A stretch of DNA of 39,092 bases, taken from NCBI GenBank assembly GCA_022579005.1, contig MU401754.1, forward strand, positions 1 through 39,092. Reading direction: 5' to 3'. This DNA comes from Poronia punctata. Its lineage: Eukaryota; Ascomycota; Sordariomycetes; Xylariales; Xylariaceae. The position numbers and the translations under genes are program-made. Numbering within the stretch: position 1 is the first letter of the stretch; every line of letters begins with the position of its first letter. Below, piece by piece: positions 23,201 through 36,973 of this stretch. The notes beneath the pieces were generated by a model, which was not told the origin of the DNA, made no database searches, and worked only from the letters and a program-made list of their open reading frames with translations.

Positions 23201-23437
23201 TGTAGAAGCCTGGGACGGAGCTATCTAGGCCGTTATTCAATAACCAAAGGACTCATCCTCGCGCTGGCTAGCCTAGGGCGGGTGTCGTTGGCTCTAATAT
23301 CAAACAAACAGGGCCTGGCAATAGGTCTGACAAACACGTGGCTTGGGGCAGCTTCAAATCCGTAGCCAAAGCTAACGTAGGCCGGCAAGATGACGATGAC
23401 ATGGGTAGAATGGGTTAAAGTACCTAGTCTAGGTACA
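23201..23437 (-). promoter_or_regulatory. VPS15 upstream region
   Basis: Only about 237 bp of unmutated DNA separates the VPS15 ATG from repeat-derived sequence. It contains a palindromic CACGTG (E-box type, 23335-23340), 135-140 bp upstream of the ATG. A 17-bp near-palindrome, gtacctag-t-ctaggtac (23420-23436), sits exactly at the repeat boundary. No TATA box is obvious. No neighbouring gene is present. Confidence 0.45.
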
Positions 23438-23510
23438 GCAATAAGCTAGTAAAAGCTTTTAATAATTATAAAAAGTTATAAGTACTAATAGCAGTACTGT
23501 TAGATTTAAA
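23438..23510 (+). repeat. Short fragment of the gypsy element
   Basis: It matches an internal stretch of copy A (about 11018-11085) and copy B (about 27400-27470), with the shared string agcttttaataattataaaaag. It is an isolated piece, about 70 bp long, at the upstream edge of the VPS15 island. Confidence 0.65.
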
Positions 23511-23539
23511 AGATTATAAAAAGACTAAAATTAATATAA

Positions 23540-23790
23540 TAATTATATAGTAAAAAGAATATAGCTAAAGTAAAAACTATTATAAAAAAGGTTTTTTTAT
23601 AAAAGGTTTTTTATTACTTATTTAATATATAATAATAATAATAATATAATAATATATTTTAGCTATATTGCTAAGTTTTAATAATTAAAAGTTTTAAACG
23701 CTTATTATTATTATTAAAGTTTAATAAATATAATAATTTAGTTATTATAATAATAAAATTAAAATTTACTTTATATTTTTAAAATATTTT
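23540..23790 (+). repeat. Dispersed repeat R3, copy 2
   Basis: This is an inverted counterpart of about 640-905. The shared core agctatattgctaagtttt is near 23655-23675. An (ATA)n run lies at about 23628-23645. The remainder up to copy B (about 24043) is AT-rich with no recognisable gene. Confidence 0.5.
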
Positions 23791-26535
23791 TATATTTAAA
23801 ATAAAAAGTTTAAAATAAAAGTATACTTTTTTAACTTAAAAAAGTATATTAATTTTATAAACAAGTTTTTTAGCTAAAAAAAGCTAATATAACTTAATAT
23901 AAGCAAGTTTAATAAAAACGTTAATTAAAAGAATTTTATAATAGCTTTTATATAGCTAGAAATATACTAGTAATAAATAAAAATAAACTTATTATTAATG
24001 CTAAAAATAACTATAAATTTATAATTAGCTTATATAATAATATATAATAGTATAGTTACCTATAAAACTTACTAGCTACGCTATTAGTATATAGACTATA
24101 TATAGCTTAAACCTATGCTAACTATTAGCTATAGTTTAGCTAGTTATACTTTTTTTTTTTAGCTAGCCTAGTTACTTATTTAGTTAATTAAACAAAAGTT
24201 ATTTAATATACTTAGTTTTTAAAATTGCTAGCAACATTACTTTATAACTATTTTATTACTAAAACGCTTATAGTTTTTTATTTTTTTATTTTTAAGTTAT
24301 AATATAATGTTTAGTAAAAAGATTTAAATTAAAAACTAGGTACAGTTTATAATTACTAGGCAAATAACTAGCAATAATATAAACAAGCTTAATAAACCTA
24401 ATATTAAAAATAAGTAATAAAAACTAAAAAAACTAGCTAATAGTTAAGCTAAATTTATAAATAGCTAAAAATAAAAAAGCTATAATAAACGCAAAAAGAA
24501 AGCTTAAAAAAAGTAAAAAACTTAATAGTAAGCTAGAATACTTAAAATAAAAAGTATAACTTATTAAAGTAGTTAATTAGCTACTAAGCAATAACTTATA
24601 AAAAGGTTAAAAGGTTAAAAAATGCTTTTTTTACTTTAAACTGCTATTATATAAAAGCTTTTATAATAAAGGTTTTTATTATAATAGGTTTTATAAAAGT
24701 ATAAAAAGCTAAAGTAATAATTTTTTAAATTAAATTATTAATGTAGTAAATTAAACCTTATAGTTGCTTTAGCTACTTACTAAGTAAAAAGGAACTTAAT
24801 ATAAAAATAATATAAAAGCTTTTATATATAATTATAAGCAGCTAAAGTAAAATATTATTACTATAAAAATTAAAAACTAAATTATAGCTATAAAAAAAGT
24901 AATTAGCAAAAGCCTAGCTATAAAGATTTAATATAAAGTACTTAAGCTTTAATATAGGCTAAGTTTAAAATTTTAATAAATTAGCATGCTTATTAAAATA
25001 TGCTAAACTATAATAATTTAAAACAAAGCTACTTTTAAAAACTGTTAAAAGTTTATTTAGTTAAAAGATTTTAACTTAAAGCTGTTTAAGCAAACTTTTT
25101 AAAAATAGCTATATAAAATAAAATAGTAAAAAAATAAAAACTTGAAAAAAAATATTTTATAAGCAAGTATTAGTATAAAAGCTTAAAAGCGGTATACTAC
25201 TAAAAAATAATAACTAACTAGCTTTTAACTATTAGTATAAGCTTTAAAAAAACTAAAAAAGTTTTAATAAAGTAGTGTATATTATTAAATAATATAAAAA
25301 TAATATATTATAAAGCTAAAAAATAATAAAGTACTTAGTATTATGCTAGCAAAAAGTATAAACTGCTATAAAAGCAAAAATATACTAAATGCTTGCTAAA
25401 GTAAAATAGATTAGTAAATAATTTAAAAGTATTTAAATAGCTTAAAAACAATTAATAACTTATTAAAGTAATAAATAAATTAAAATTAAAGCAAATTAAT
25501 ATATACTAAAATAGCTTTATAAAGTGTTACTATTATAGTAAAAAAAGCTATATAGCTAGGTATTGCTTAAAAAATAAGTAGTTAGTATTAAATTACTAGC
25601 TAAGCAACGTTAAGTAAAAACTATTTAAATAGCTTAATAGTAAAATATAAAATATTTAAGCAGCTTAGTTAAACTTTAAAAATAAAAAGTTAAAAGCTAA
25701 GCTAAAATAAAATAATATATTTAATTTGTTTTAGCAAAGTTTTATAAAACGTTTAGTACTATAAAGCTGTTTTAAATAGTAGCTATAGTTTTTTTAAGCA
25801 ATAAGCAAAAGCTAAGAAAAGTTATTATAAATATAAATATAAAAGCTTAAATTAATATTATATATAAACGCTTTTTAAAAAAGTTTTTATAAGAAATAAA
25901 CTTTTTTTTAAATAAAACTAAATAAAAAGCTAATAAAGTACTAAGTAGCTTATATAGCTAGTTTTTAAATAGTTAATGCTTAAAAAATTAAAAAAACTTT
26001 TAAGCAAATATTTTATATAATATAAAAAAAGTAAAAAGTATTAAAGCTTTTAATATTATAAGTAAAAATAAGTTAATTAAGTATATTATTAAACATAGCT
26101 TTTATTTAATAATTTTATTGTAAATATTAAAAAATAAATTTTAAAAGGTTTATTAAAAGCGTAATTAGTAATTAAGTAGTATACGTTGCTAATTTAATAA
26201 GTATAAGTATTAGTTTTTTAAAAAAGTTATTATTTTTTTAAATTAATAAAAAGCTTAATACTAAAATAAAATTAATTTACTTAAGTATTTTAAAGTGTTT
26301 TAGTATATATACTTTAAGCTATTAAAAAAAACGTTACTAGTGCTAAAAAAGTATAATATATAATAAACCTAATAAAACAGGTATAAGTGCTATTTAGTTT
26401 AATTTATTTTATTATAAAGGCTTAATAGCAAGTGCTTAAAAATTCCTTTTATAAAACTTTTAAATAAGCTATATATAGCACTTAAAAGCAAACGCAAAAG
26501 CTTTTATTTTATTTATACTAAAAGAAAATAAAACA

Positions 26536-27160
26536 ATAAAGCTTTATATTAATTATAAAACCTTAAATAAAATAATTATAAAAAATAAGTACTTTTTACT
26601 TTTTATATTAAAAGTAATAAATAAGCTAAGGTTAGCAAAAACCTTTTTAAAATTAAACTTTTATAATGCTTATTATTATATTTAAATTAAATATAATAAT
26701 AGGTAAAAAACTGCTTTTTAAATAAAATATAAGCATTTTAAGTATATAGTTATACTTTTTTAATTAACTAATACTTTTATAACTTTTTAAGCTTATATAT
26801 ATAAAGCAGTAGCTAAGCTAGTAAACTATATTTATATAGTTTATTTAAATAATATTATAGTTTTTTAAAAGAAAAATAAAACAAAAATAAAAAGTATTTT
26901 TAATTAGTTTATAAGCAATTAGCAAAATATTAACTATTTATAAAACTATTAAAGTATAAGTTTTTTAAACCTAAAATAAAGTTTTTAAAGTTTATTATTA
27001 TAATTAAATTTTTTTTTTTAAAAGGTTGCTACTATTTAAAAGTAAAAAGTATTAACTTTAATATATAATATATAAATATTTTTAAAGTTTATAAACTTTT
27101 ATAAAAAGTTTATAGCTAAGTATATAAACATTACTATGCTAATTATAATAATTTTAAAAG
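26536..27160 (+). pseudogene. Gypsy Pol remnant (reverse transcriptase/RNase H), copy B
   Basis: Translation in the reading frame shared with copy A recovers the reverse transcriptase blocks. They end in AYIYKAVAKLVNYI and IVYLNNI at about 26790-26867, corresponding to the YLDDI catalytic motif with Asp-to-Asn changes. Multiple stops close the frame. Confidence 0.75.
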
Positions 27161-28924
27161 GTTATAGCTTACTAAGCTATATTTTAAATAAACTTTAAAA
27201 GTAAATTAAGCGTTTAAAAATATAAAAAAAGCTTTTATATAAATAACTACTTTTTACTACTAAAATAGCTATTTAAATATTAAAATAAATATAAATATGT
27301 TAATAAAAGCAATATTAAAAATATTATTATAGCCTTATAAAAAACGTAAAACCTAGTTATTAACTAGTTATAAAAGTTTATAAATATAAAACCTAAATAA
27401 GCAACAAGCTAGCAAAAGCTTTTAGCAATTATAAATAGCTATAAGTACTAGTAGCAATACTTTAAAAAACTAAATAAAACTTTTATAATATAAATAAATT
27501 ATATAGCTTTAAAAAGTATAGTTAACTTACTAGCGCAAAACTTTTTAAAAAAGCTTATTTACTAAATATATAAGCTAGTATAGTTTAATTTTAATATAAA
27601 ATATTAATTAAATATATTAAACTTAGTAAATAAACTATTAAAAAAGCTAAATTATATAGCTAAAAAGATTTAGTATAAAAATATAATATTAATACTAAAA
27701 ATAAAACTTTAACTAATTAGTAAACTGCTATAAAAAGTATAGTAGTTATTAATAAAAACTTTATTTAAAAAAAATAAAAAGTAAAGTATTAGCTTATACT
27801 ATTAAAGTAAATTAAAAAGCTTTATTAAACTTATACTTATTAGCTTATTTAATAATAAAAATATAAATTATAAACTTATAAGCTTATAAAGCGCTAAACT
27901 TTTACTATATAATTATAAACAATTTTTAAAAGTAAAAAAGTAAAAAGTATTAATATATATGCTTAACCTATATATTATATACTATATAAATAGTAATAGT
28001 AACTTATTTAGCAAAAGCTATTTTTAAAAGTATAAAAACTGCTTTTTTTTAAAAAAAAAGCTAAAGCTATTATTTATAATTAATATGTTTTATATACTAA
28101 AGCTAAAAAATTAGCTTAAAGTAAAACAGCTTTTTAATTAGCAGTTTTAATACAGTTTTATAAAATAGTTTATAAACTATAAGCTAAAAACTTTACTTTT
28201 ATAAAATTTATAAAAATTATATACTATAAAGCTAAAATATATAAAAAGTATTATATTAATAATAAAAATATATTATACTTTAAAAAGTAGTTAATAATTC
28301 TAGCTTAAAAAGCTTTAGTAAAGTAACTAATATATTAGCACTATAATAATTTAAAAGCTAAGTATATAAAAAAAATAGCTAAGTTATTATAGTGCAAGTT
28401 TTATTAAAAAAGCTTAAAGTAAAATGTTTAAAAATACGTTACTAGCTATATATAATATAAAAACGCTTAAAAGCTAAAGTATAAGCTTTATAAAAAGCTT
28501 TAATTATTATTTTTATTAAAGTAGCTTTATTAAAAAATTAGCTTAAATTTTATTATAAGATTGTTTTTATATATAAAAGCAAATAGCAACGTTTAAAATA
28601 TAATTTTAGTTATTATAAACTAGTTTATAAAAATAATATTATTTATTTTAATATAAAAAACGCTTAACGCTGCTAAGCTTATAATAATTATATATTATAA
28701 AGTAAATTGCTAATATAAGTTTTTAAAAAAGATTATAAGTAATAAAAATAAACTTTAAAAAAATATTTTTATACTTTTTATAGTAGTAAGCTAAGTAGCT
28801 AAGTTAAAGTATTAGTAAAAGCTAAGTTTGCTTATAATAATAGCTAATATGCTATTATAAACTACTTATTATTTAAAGCGCTATATAAATACTACTTAAA
28901 AAGTATTAAGTATATATTAAAGTA

Positions 28925-29159
28925 TATAAGGGTTTAAGTAATAAAGTAGTTGCAAGGTAATGTTTCTAGCAATTCTAAGAACTAGGTATATTAAATAACT
29001 TTTGTCTAGTTAGCTAAGTAAGTAATTAAACTAGCAAAAAAGATTAAAAAAAGTATAACTAGTAAAGCCTTAGCTATTAGTTAGCGTAGCTTTAGTTAAT
29101 AAGTAATTTATATATAAATAATTTAATAAATAAGTTTTTTAGCTAAGTGCCTTATTATA
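28925..29159 (-). repeat. Inverted gypsy terminal repeat at the right end of copy B
   Basis: This is a reverse complement of the left terminal repeat (ttgctagcaa core seen here as ttctagcaattctaa). It keeps more CpA/TpG than the left copy (for example gttgcaagg), so the two were not mutated equally and may differ in age. Confidence 0.65.
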
Positions 29160-29385
29160 CTACCTTTTTTTTAAGTTGCTATTTTTTAACAATTTTAACA
29201 TTTATAAGTATATTTGCTAATTAAGCCTATTTTTAATTGTTTTAATTAAATTAACTTATTATTTTTTATAAGCTGTCTTTTTATTAACTTATTAGCTTAT
29301 ACCTAGCTTTATATATTTTTAAAAATTTATAAGCTTATTTTAATATTTACTTTTTTTTAGCATTATTATTTTATTAAGCTTTTTG
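29160..29385. repeat. AT-rich DNA between gypsy copy B and the second LTR element
   Basis: Closed in all frames and A/T-rich, with slightly more residual C and G than the deep RIP blocks. Nothing recognisable was found. Confidence 0.5.
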
Positions 29386-29390
29386 CTTAG

Positions 29391-29658
29391 TAATAGAAGT
29401 TATTAAAAGGTGGCTATAAAAACTATATTTATATAGTAAGATGTAAAAGTAAAAAAAAAAGTCAAAGGTTTTTTTAAATAGGATTTATAATTAAAATCTA
29501 ATTTATAGAAAGCCCTTAACTTAACTAGGCCTAGCTTGCAAACTTTGTATAGCTATGCTTATTTAAGTTTATTTTATTTATATAATCTTTTTTTAAAAAA
29601 AAGGAAGCTGCACTTTATAATAATATTAATTGCAAGTGCTTTTTATTATACCTTATTA
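29391..29658 (-). repeat. LTR (left) of the 7.85-kb element
   Basis: It is directly repeated at 36974-37241 with the same length. Most differences are C/T or G/A transitions. Both share gcccttaacttaactaggcc, which has been spared by mutation. Confidence 0.9.
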
Positions 29659-32600
29659 AAGTGCTAGGCAACAAAAAAAAGGTTTACTGCTTTTAGTGCT
29701 TTTTATAAAGCTAACCTTGTTGCTAAGTTGTTAGTACTTTTGTACATTTTCTTTGCTGTTTTTAGTACTTTTTAACTAAGTTTTTTAAATAATATAACTT
29801 ACGTTTAAATATTTATTAATTATGCTTATATTTTTATTTTTTTTACTTAATAAAATAATTAAATTTATTTTTATATTAGTTAAAATAGTGCTTAAAAACT
29901 ACGTTTACTTTATAAATGTTTTTTTTACTATTTAAATATTAGTTTGCTTTTATTAATTTTAAAGCTAAAATAGTTTATTAAAATAAGTTACTATTAGCTT
30001 TTTAAAGTTTTAGCATAGCTACTAATATAATAAAATAAATTTAGTAGCTTTTAAATAAGTTTAATTTATAAGCAGCTTTGCTTACTTTTTTTTTATAGTA
30101 AAAGGCTTAGCGCGCTATTACGTTAGTTTTTAAAATAATTATTTAAGCAAGTAATATTTTTTATAAAGCTTAAATAAAACTTAGTTACTTTAATAAAACT
30201 TTAGCTATTAATGCTTATAATTATATACTTGCTTTATTTTAGCTATAATAAAGTTTATTATAGTATAAGCATTTTATTAAAAAAATTAGCATATATATTT
30301 AATTACTTTTAAAGCTAAGTTATTATAAAAAAGCATAATAATTAAATTTAAAAGTTAAAAACTATATAATTATTTATATAGTATTAATTAAATTATAATA
30401 TTATATACAATATTAAAGTTTTATTATAAAATTATTAACAATTTTACTTAATTACTATTAAGCTTTATAAAGTTATAATACTATATTATAATTTTTACTA
30501 TTTAGTTTTTTTTTAAAAAAATATTATTGCTTTAAAAATAATATGCTATTATTATTATTAATTTAGCGCTTATTGCTTTTTAAATACTTATTTATAGTTT
30601 AAATATAAACTTATAATTTTAGTTAAATATAATTTTGCTTAAAATTTTTTAGTGGCTAATTATTAGTTAATAAAAAAGTATTATTTTTTAATTTTTAGCT
30701 ATATATTTATTATTTTTTAAAATTAGCAAAGTTTTTTTTAATATTAAGCAAGTAACTATTATTAAAGCGTTAAAGTACGTATAGTAGTACTTATTAATAA
30801 GCTACTATAAAGTTTTTTTTATAAGCACTTAAAGTAATTTAATAATAAAATTAATTTTAATTATATATATTAGCAAAAAGTTTTTAAGTTTAATAAGTTA
30901 TAAATTTTTTATAAGCTTTTATTAGTTTATTTAGTTTATATTATATTTAAAGTAGTACTACATATATTTTTTAACTAACTAAGTTTTTTAAAATATTAAA
31001 AAAAGTTATAAATTATATAGTATATGCTTAGCTTTAAAGTAATGCTTATTATTATATATTATTTTTAATACTTTATAGCTTATATTTTTAAAAATATAAA
31101 GTTACTTAACTTTATTATAAGTATTATATACTAGTTTTTTTTTAATAGTAAAAAGGTTGCTAAGCTAAAAAAAAAAATTGCTAACGCTTTTATTAGTACT
31201 AAAGTTTTTTAAAATAGCTATATATTTAAAGTTTTTTTTATATGCTGCTTTAAATTTGCCTTTTTATTTATTGCTTATAATAGCTTTAGTTTTAAAAATA
31301 AAGTAAACTTAGTTTAAAACTACTAGTTTATTTAATTAAACTAACTTATTATTAACTTTTATGTTATATATAGTATAAAGCTTACTTAAAGCGTTTAAAA
31401 TATAATTAAGTTACTTTAGTAAATAGTATACTTAGTATTTATATTATAAAAAGTAAATAAATAAATTAATAAGCTATTTATTAGCTTTGTTTATAGCTAC
31501 TATATTTAAAATTGTTTATTTTATAATATTTTTTATTATATTATAGTTTATAAGCACTACTACTTAGCTTTAGTTAAAGTATACTATTATTTATAGTTAA
31601 TATAAAGCTTAAACTAAATATATAACTTTTAACTTAAAAAAACTATATTTAGTTTTAGTATTTAATAAATAATAATTAAAGTATATAATAAGTTAAACTT
31701 TAGTTAATAAAATATTTTTACTAAAGTATTATTTATAATTTAGTAGTAAATAAAATATTATTATTTTAAATCTTTGCTTAACTAAAATATTTATTTAAAT
31801 AAATAAAGTTTAGTTTAAGTTATAATAATATAAAATAGTTTTTTTGCAAATAATATTTTATATTGCTTTAAACAATGCTAGCTTTGCTAATATAAAGTTA
31901 TAAAACGTTAACTTATAATAATGCTTTTTTTTTTTAAACTTTTATTTATAACTTTATTTTTTTTATAGCTTTTTATTAAAAAAGCTGTTTTTTATTTTTA
32001 TAATAGCTTAATTAGCTAGGCGTAATAAAAAATAAATATATATAAAAAGCTACTAGCGTTAATATATTGCTTTAAAGCTTTTAAATTGCATAAAAATGCT
32101 AGCTATTTAAAAGCTTTAAGCTAATATTATATAGTTAACATTTTAAGTTTATTAATATAAAAATTAAAAAGCTTAACTAATAAATATTTAATAAAAAATT
32201 TATTTAAAAATATTAATATGTTTTTATGCTTAAATAGCTAAAAAATTATTTATAAGTACTTAATATAGTTTTTAAAAGTATTAAAAAAAATTACTATATT
32301 ATTAATAAAAGCGCGCGCGTACTTTAAATATTTATAAAATAAATTGTTTATATATTTTTAAGCGTATATAAGTAAGTTATAAAATCTTATAAAGGCTATA
32401 GTTAACTACTTAATACTTTAAAAGCTAATAATAGTAAATTTTTTTTAATAGTTTAAATACACTTTAAACTAATAAAAAAAACTTATTATATTTACTATTA
32501 TAATTTAACTTTTTTTTTTAAGCTAGCAATTATATTTACTTAAAGTAATAGTAAATAATTATTAAGCACTATTATATAGTTAAGCGTACGTAAGTTTACT

Positions 32601-35600
32601 ATTACTTATTTTTTAATTATGCTATATATTATTTACTACGCTATAAATATTAAATAAGTAAAAAAACATAGTTTATTAACTTATTTTAAGCGCTTTTGCT
32701 TATAAAAAAGGTTATATATTATATTAAGTATTTTTATATTATATTATAATAAAAAATAATAATATAAATTTAACTTTATGTTTTACTATTTTTTTACTAA
32801 AAGTATTTTTAATTAATTATTTTTAAGTACTTAAATAATACTTTTATTAACTTAGATTTTAAACGCTTTAATTATTTTTTATAGCTTTTTAGCTTATAAA
32901 GCTTGTTTTAAGTAAATATAAATGCTACTAAGCATTATAATTTTAAGTAAGTTTATAAGTTTTTATATACTTAAAATTGCTTAATGCTTTAATACTTTAA
33001 GTTTTAAAAGCTTATAATTTTTTAATTTAATAACTTTATTATTTAGCATTTTTGCTTTAATAAGCATTAATATAATAGTAGCTTAAATTATATTTTATAC
33101 TACTTTAAATAGTAAGTTATTAAATATAAATATATTTAATCTTAGCTAATATAATAAGTTATTAATAGCTAAAACTAAGCTTAAAGTATATAATAAGTTT
33201 TATTTAATATTTACTAATATTTGCTTTATACTAGTAATAATTATAAGTAATTAAGCTTATACTATTATATTTATTATTACTTTTATAATTATAGCAATAG
33301 TAAAAAGTGCGCTTATAGCTTTTTTTTAAAAAATGTTTATTTGCTTGCTATTTTTTGCTTTGCTTATTTTTTTTAACTTAGTATTTTTTTATATTTATAA
33401 TAGCTTATTAAATATATTTTAAATTAGTACTATTGCTAATAATTACATATTTATAATAGCGTTTAAAATAAAGTAATATAATGCTATAAAGCAAAATTGC
33501 TTATTATTAAGTAATAGCTTATAGCTTATAAGCAAATATATATTTTTACTACTATTAAAAATTATATTTTTATATATTATAACTTTTTAATTATATTTAT
33601 AGCTATTATATAATATAGTAAAGTTTATACTAAAGTTAAAAGCTAGAAATTAAAGCTTTATTTAACTATAGTTAATAATTTTTTTATATAGTAAATAAAA
33701 GTTAGCTTTTAATAAAATTTTTAGTTTTAATTTTTTTTTTATAACTTATTTTTTTTTTATAAACTTAATAAAAACTACTTTTTTTTTAATATTTGCGCTT
33801 TAAGTATAAAAAGTAAAAGTTGCCTATTTATTTATATAAACCTTTTAGTTTTTTAATTTTTAAGCTTTGCTTTTATGTTTTTTAACTATATATTTTAGCT
33901 TTTAAAAAAATAATTTACTAATTATAATATTACCTATACTAATATTATTATATACTTTATACTTTTTACTTTTTAAGCTAGCTTAAATTTTTATTTATAA
34001 ATAAGTATAGCTAGATTTAAAGCTATTTAATTTATTATTAATATAAAAAGCTTTAATAATAGTTAGCTTTTTTTAAGTTAAAATAGTTTTAAGTATAGCT
34101 TTTATTAGATTTACTAAAACTTTTTTTATTTTTATTAGCTTATTTTTAGTTAATATAAAATAAAAAGCTTTTAAAATGTTTGCTTTATTAGCACTTTTTT
34201 ATTTAAATTAAAATAGCAATATAGCTTATAGCTTAGCAAATATTATACTAGCTTAAAATATGCTTTTTATATTTTATATAATATTTTGCTTAGCGTCTTT
34301 ATAAAAAGTTAAGTAGTAAAATAGCTAATTTTAAAAAAGCTACAACTTTTTATAATATTTATATATTTATTAATTTAAATTTACTAATAAAAGCGTTTTT
34401 AAGTTTTTAAATAACGTTTAAAAGTAACATTTTTACTAGTGCTATAATATATTTTCCTTTTTTTAAAATAGCGTTTTATATTAGTTATATATATAGTTTA
34501 TATTTACTATAAAAAAAAAGTTGCTATAATATTTCTAATTACTTTTTAATTTATTTAATTTATAAAATCTTACTAACTTTTTATTAGTATTACTTTTAGC
34601 ACTAGATTTGTTAGCAAAATATATTTAATTATTACGCTTTAGTTAAAATTTATTTTAATTAAAGCAGTACTTATTATAGTTTTTATTTTAATAACTTTTG
34701 CTATAATTATTAGCTTTTTTACTTTTTTAATTATTATGCTAATTATTTTATTAGTTGTTTTTTTTTTTAAGGTTATAGCTTTTAAAATTTTTAAAAAACT
34801 AGTTATTTTAATTACTAAAATAATTTTAGTTATTAAAATACTTTTTTTTATTTTTATTCTTTTAATATTTTTATAAATCCTATTAACAATTATTATAAAG
34901 CTTATTTTTTAGTATTTGCTACTTTTAGTTTTTTTTAATTAAACGTTAAAAAATTCTTTTTTTTTTTAATATAAAAATATTACAACTTTGCTTTTTATTT
35001 TAAGCGTTTATAATAATCTTTAATTTTTTTAAAGTATTTTTATAGTATTTTTTTAGTTTTTAGTAAATAAACAATGTTTATAATTATTTTTTTTATTATA
35101 TTATAAATATTTTTAGAAATATTTTACTAATTAATATTAGTATATATAAGCAATTATGCTCTTTTAATATATTATATTTTTTTTTAAATAAATTTAAGTA
35201 ATGCCTTACAATTTTTAGCTATGTTTTTAAAACTAAAAATGCCTATTTAAAATAAATAAAAAGCTTAACTTAACTTTATTTAAAAACAATTTTTAAAAGC
35301 TTTTATAAAAACTATAAAATTATTTTTATATATATTAACTTAGTTATAAGTAGTAAGTTTGTTTTTTTACTAACTTAGTATAAGACTGCTTAATAGCTAA
35401 TTTTATAGTGCTAGTACTTACTTTAAATTAAAAACGCAAGTTAGCTTATACTTTATAAAAGTACTAATATAATTAATAAATATATAAACATTAGTATATA
35501 TTATATTTTTGCTATTAGCAACGCGTTTTTATTTTTTAAAATCTAGCTATTTTAAATTAAACGTTTTAATATTATCTTTTTTTAGCTTATTTACTTTGCT

Positions 35601-36973
35601 AGTAATAAAAGTTAAGCTAGGTATTTTGCTTTAATTAAAATTTTAATAATTATTTTAGCTTTTGCTTTTTTTAAGTTTATAGTTATAAAAATAATTTTAA
35701 TTTTTGCTTTAATATTTATTGTTATTTAAATTAAAATTTAAGTTTAAAAGATTAAAGTTGCCTTTTTGTTAGCTACGTATTTTATTAGCTAAAAAATCTT
35801 ATAATTTTAAAAATTTTGCTAAGTTATTTTAGCTATTTATTTAGTTAGCTAGTTTAAAGTTTTTTTATAAGCTTTTTAGTTAAATATTATAGCTAAGTTA
35901 ATATTTTCTTTTATGCTTATTTTATTTTTTTAATAGTTAAAAAAAGCATTTAACATTACTAAGTTTTTTTAAAAATTTTTATTTAATGCTTATATAAAAG
36001 TATAAATTTTATTAAAGTTTTAATTAATAGCAATAATTTGCTAAGCAACAATACTTATATTTTTTTTTATATTAGTAATGTTTTTTTTTATTTTAGCGTA
36101 ATTTTTTTTAATAATATTTAAAGCTTTGCTATATTGTTTTACTTTTTTTATAAAGTACTTTATGCTTTTTTTATTATTGCTAATTTTTTTTAGCGCTTTT
36201 ATTTTTACTTTATTAAAAAAAGGCTTAAAGTTAAGTATATATAATATATTATAGTTTAGTAAAGTGTTTTGTCTTTATAAACCGTTTATATTTACGTTTT
36301 TAGCTAAGCTTATACTAGTGCTAGGTTTTGCTTTTTTAAACACTACTTATATTAAAAATATAAATTTAAATTATATGCTTATGCTTAAAAAAAAGTATAA
36401 GTTTAATTAGCTTTTACTAAAGTTTAGGCTATATAATAGCCTTTTTTTAAGCATTATTATAATATATTTTAGCTTATATACTACGTAAAAGTAAAAATAA
36501 ATAATAAAAAAGTATTAAAATATAAAAAAGTAAAATTATAAGGTTTATATTTTATGTTTTAACTAGGCCTACTAAAACTTTAGCATAGCTATAACTAAAA
36601 GTAAAGTAATAACGCTTACTAAAACTTTGGCGTTGTTTTTAATTAAAAAAAAAATGTTATAATATTTATTAAAACTTTAATATTATAAGACTAACTTGCA
36701 ACGTTTTTTATAAAAATATAAAAAAGTTATATTAAGTTTTTTTTAATATTGCTACTTATTAATAACTTTAATAAAAAGTATATAATAAAAAAAGTAAAGT
36801 AACTTACTTTAGTATACTAGTTTAACTTAAGCAGTTATAAGCTAATTATAATAATTACTTATAAGCGCTTAAAATAAAAAATAGTTTTAACTTTAAAATA
36901 CTTGCAGTAAAAAATAAAAGTTAATAGTTTAGTTTAGTTTATAATAATAAATAAAGCGTATAAGGCACTAATT

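Larger units (their letters stand above)
24043..29159 (+). mobile_element. Ty3/Gypsy-like retrotransposon copy B, RIP-inactivated
   Basis: It has the same sequence order as copy A: left terminal repeat (about 24043-24290), internal region, reverse transcriptase and RNase H at about 26536-27160, and further Pol-like sequence up to about 28920. The right side carries a terminal repeat at 28925-29159, but inverted with respect to the left one, not direct as expected for an LTR retrotransposon. Copy C continues about 108 bp past the point where copy B switches to the inverted repeat. The right repeat is therefore more likely a separate insertion or rearrangement than a natural end. Confidence 0.7.

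Noticed and set aside
23069..23365. 98-codon plus-strand frame over the VPS15 start
   Set aside because: It overlaps VPS15 exon 1 and its promoter in antisense, starts within the gene and shows no recognisable domain.
29659..36973. Assigning the second LTR element to Copia or Gypsy
   Set aside because: I could not find a convincing reverse transcriptase or integrase motif on either strand, so any superfamily name would be a guess.
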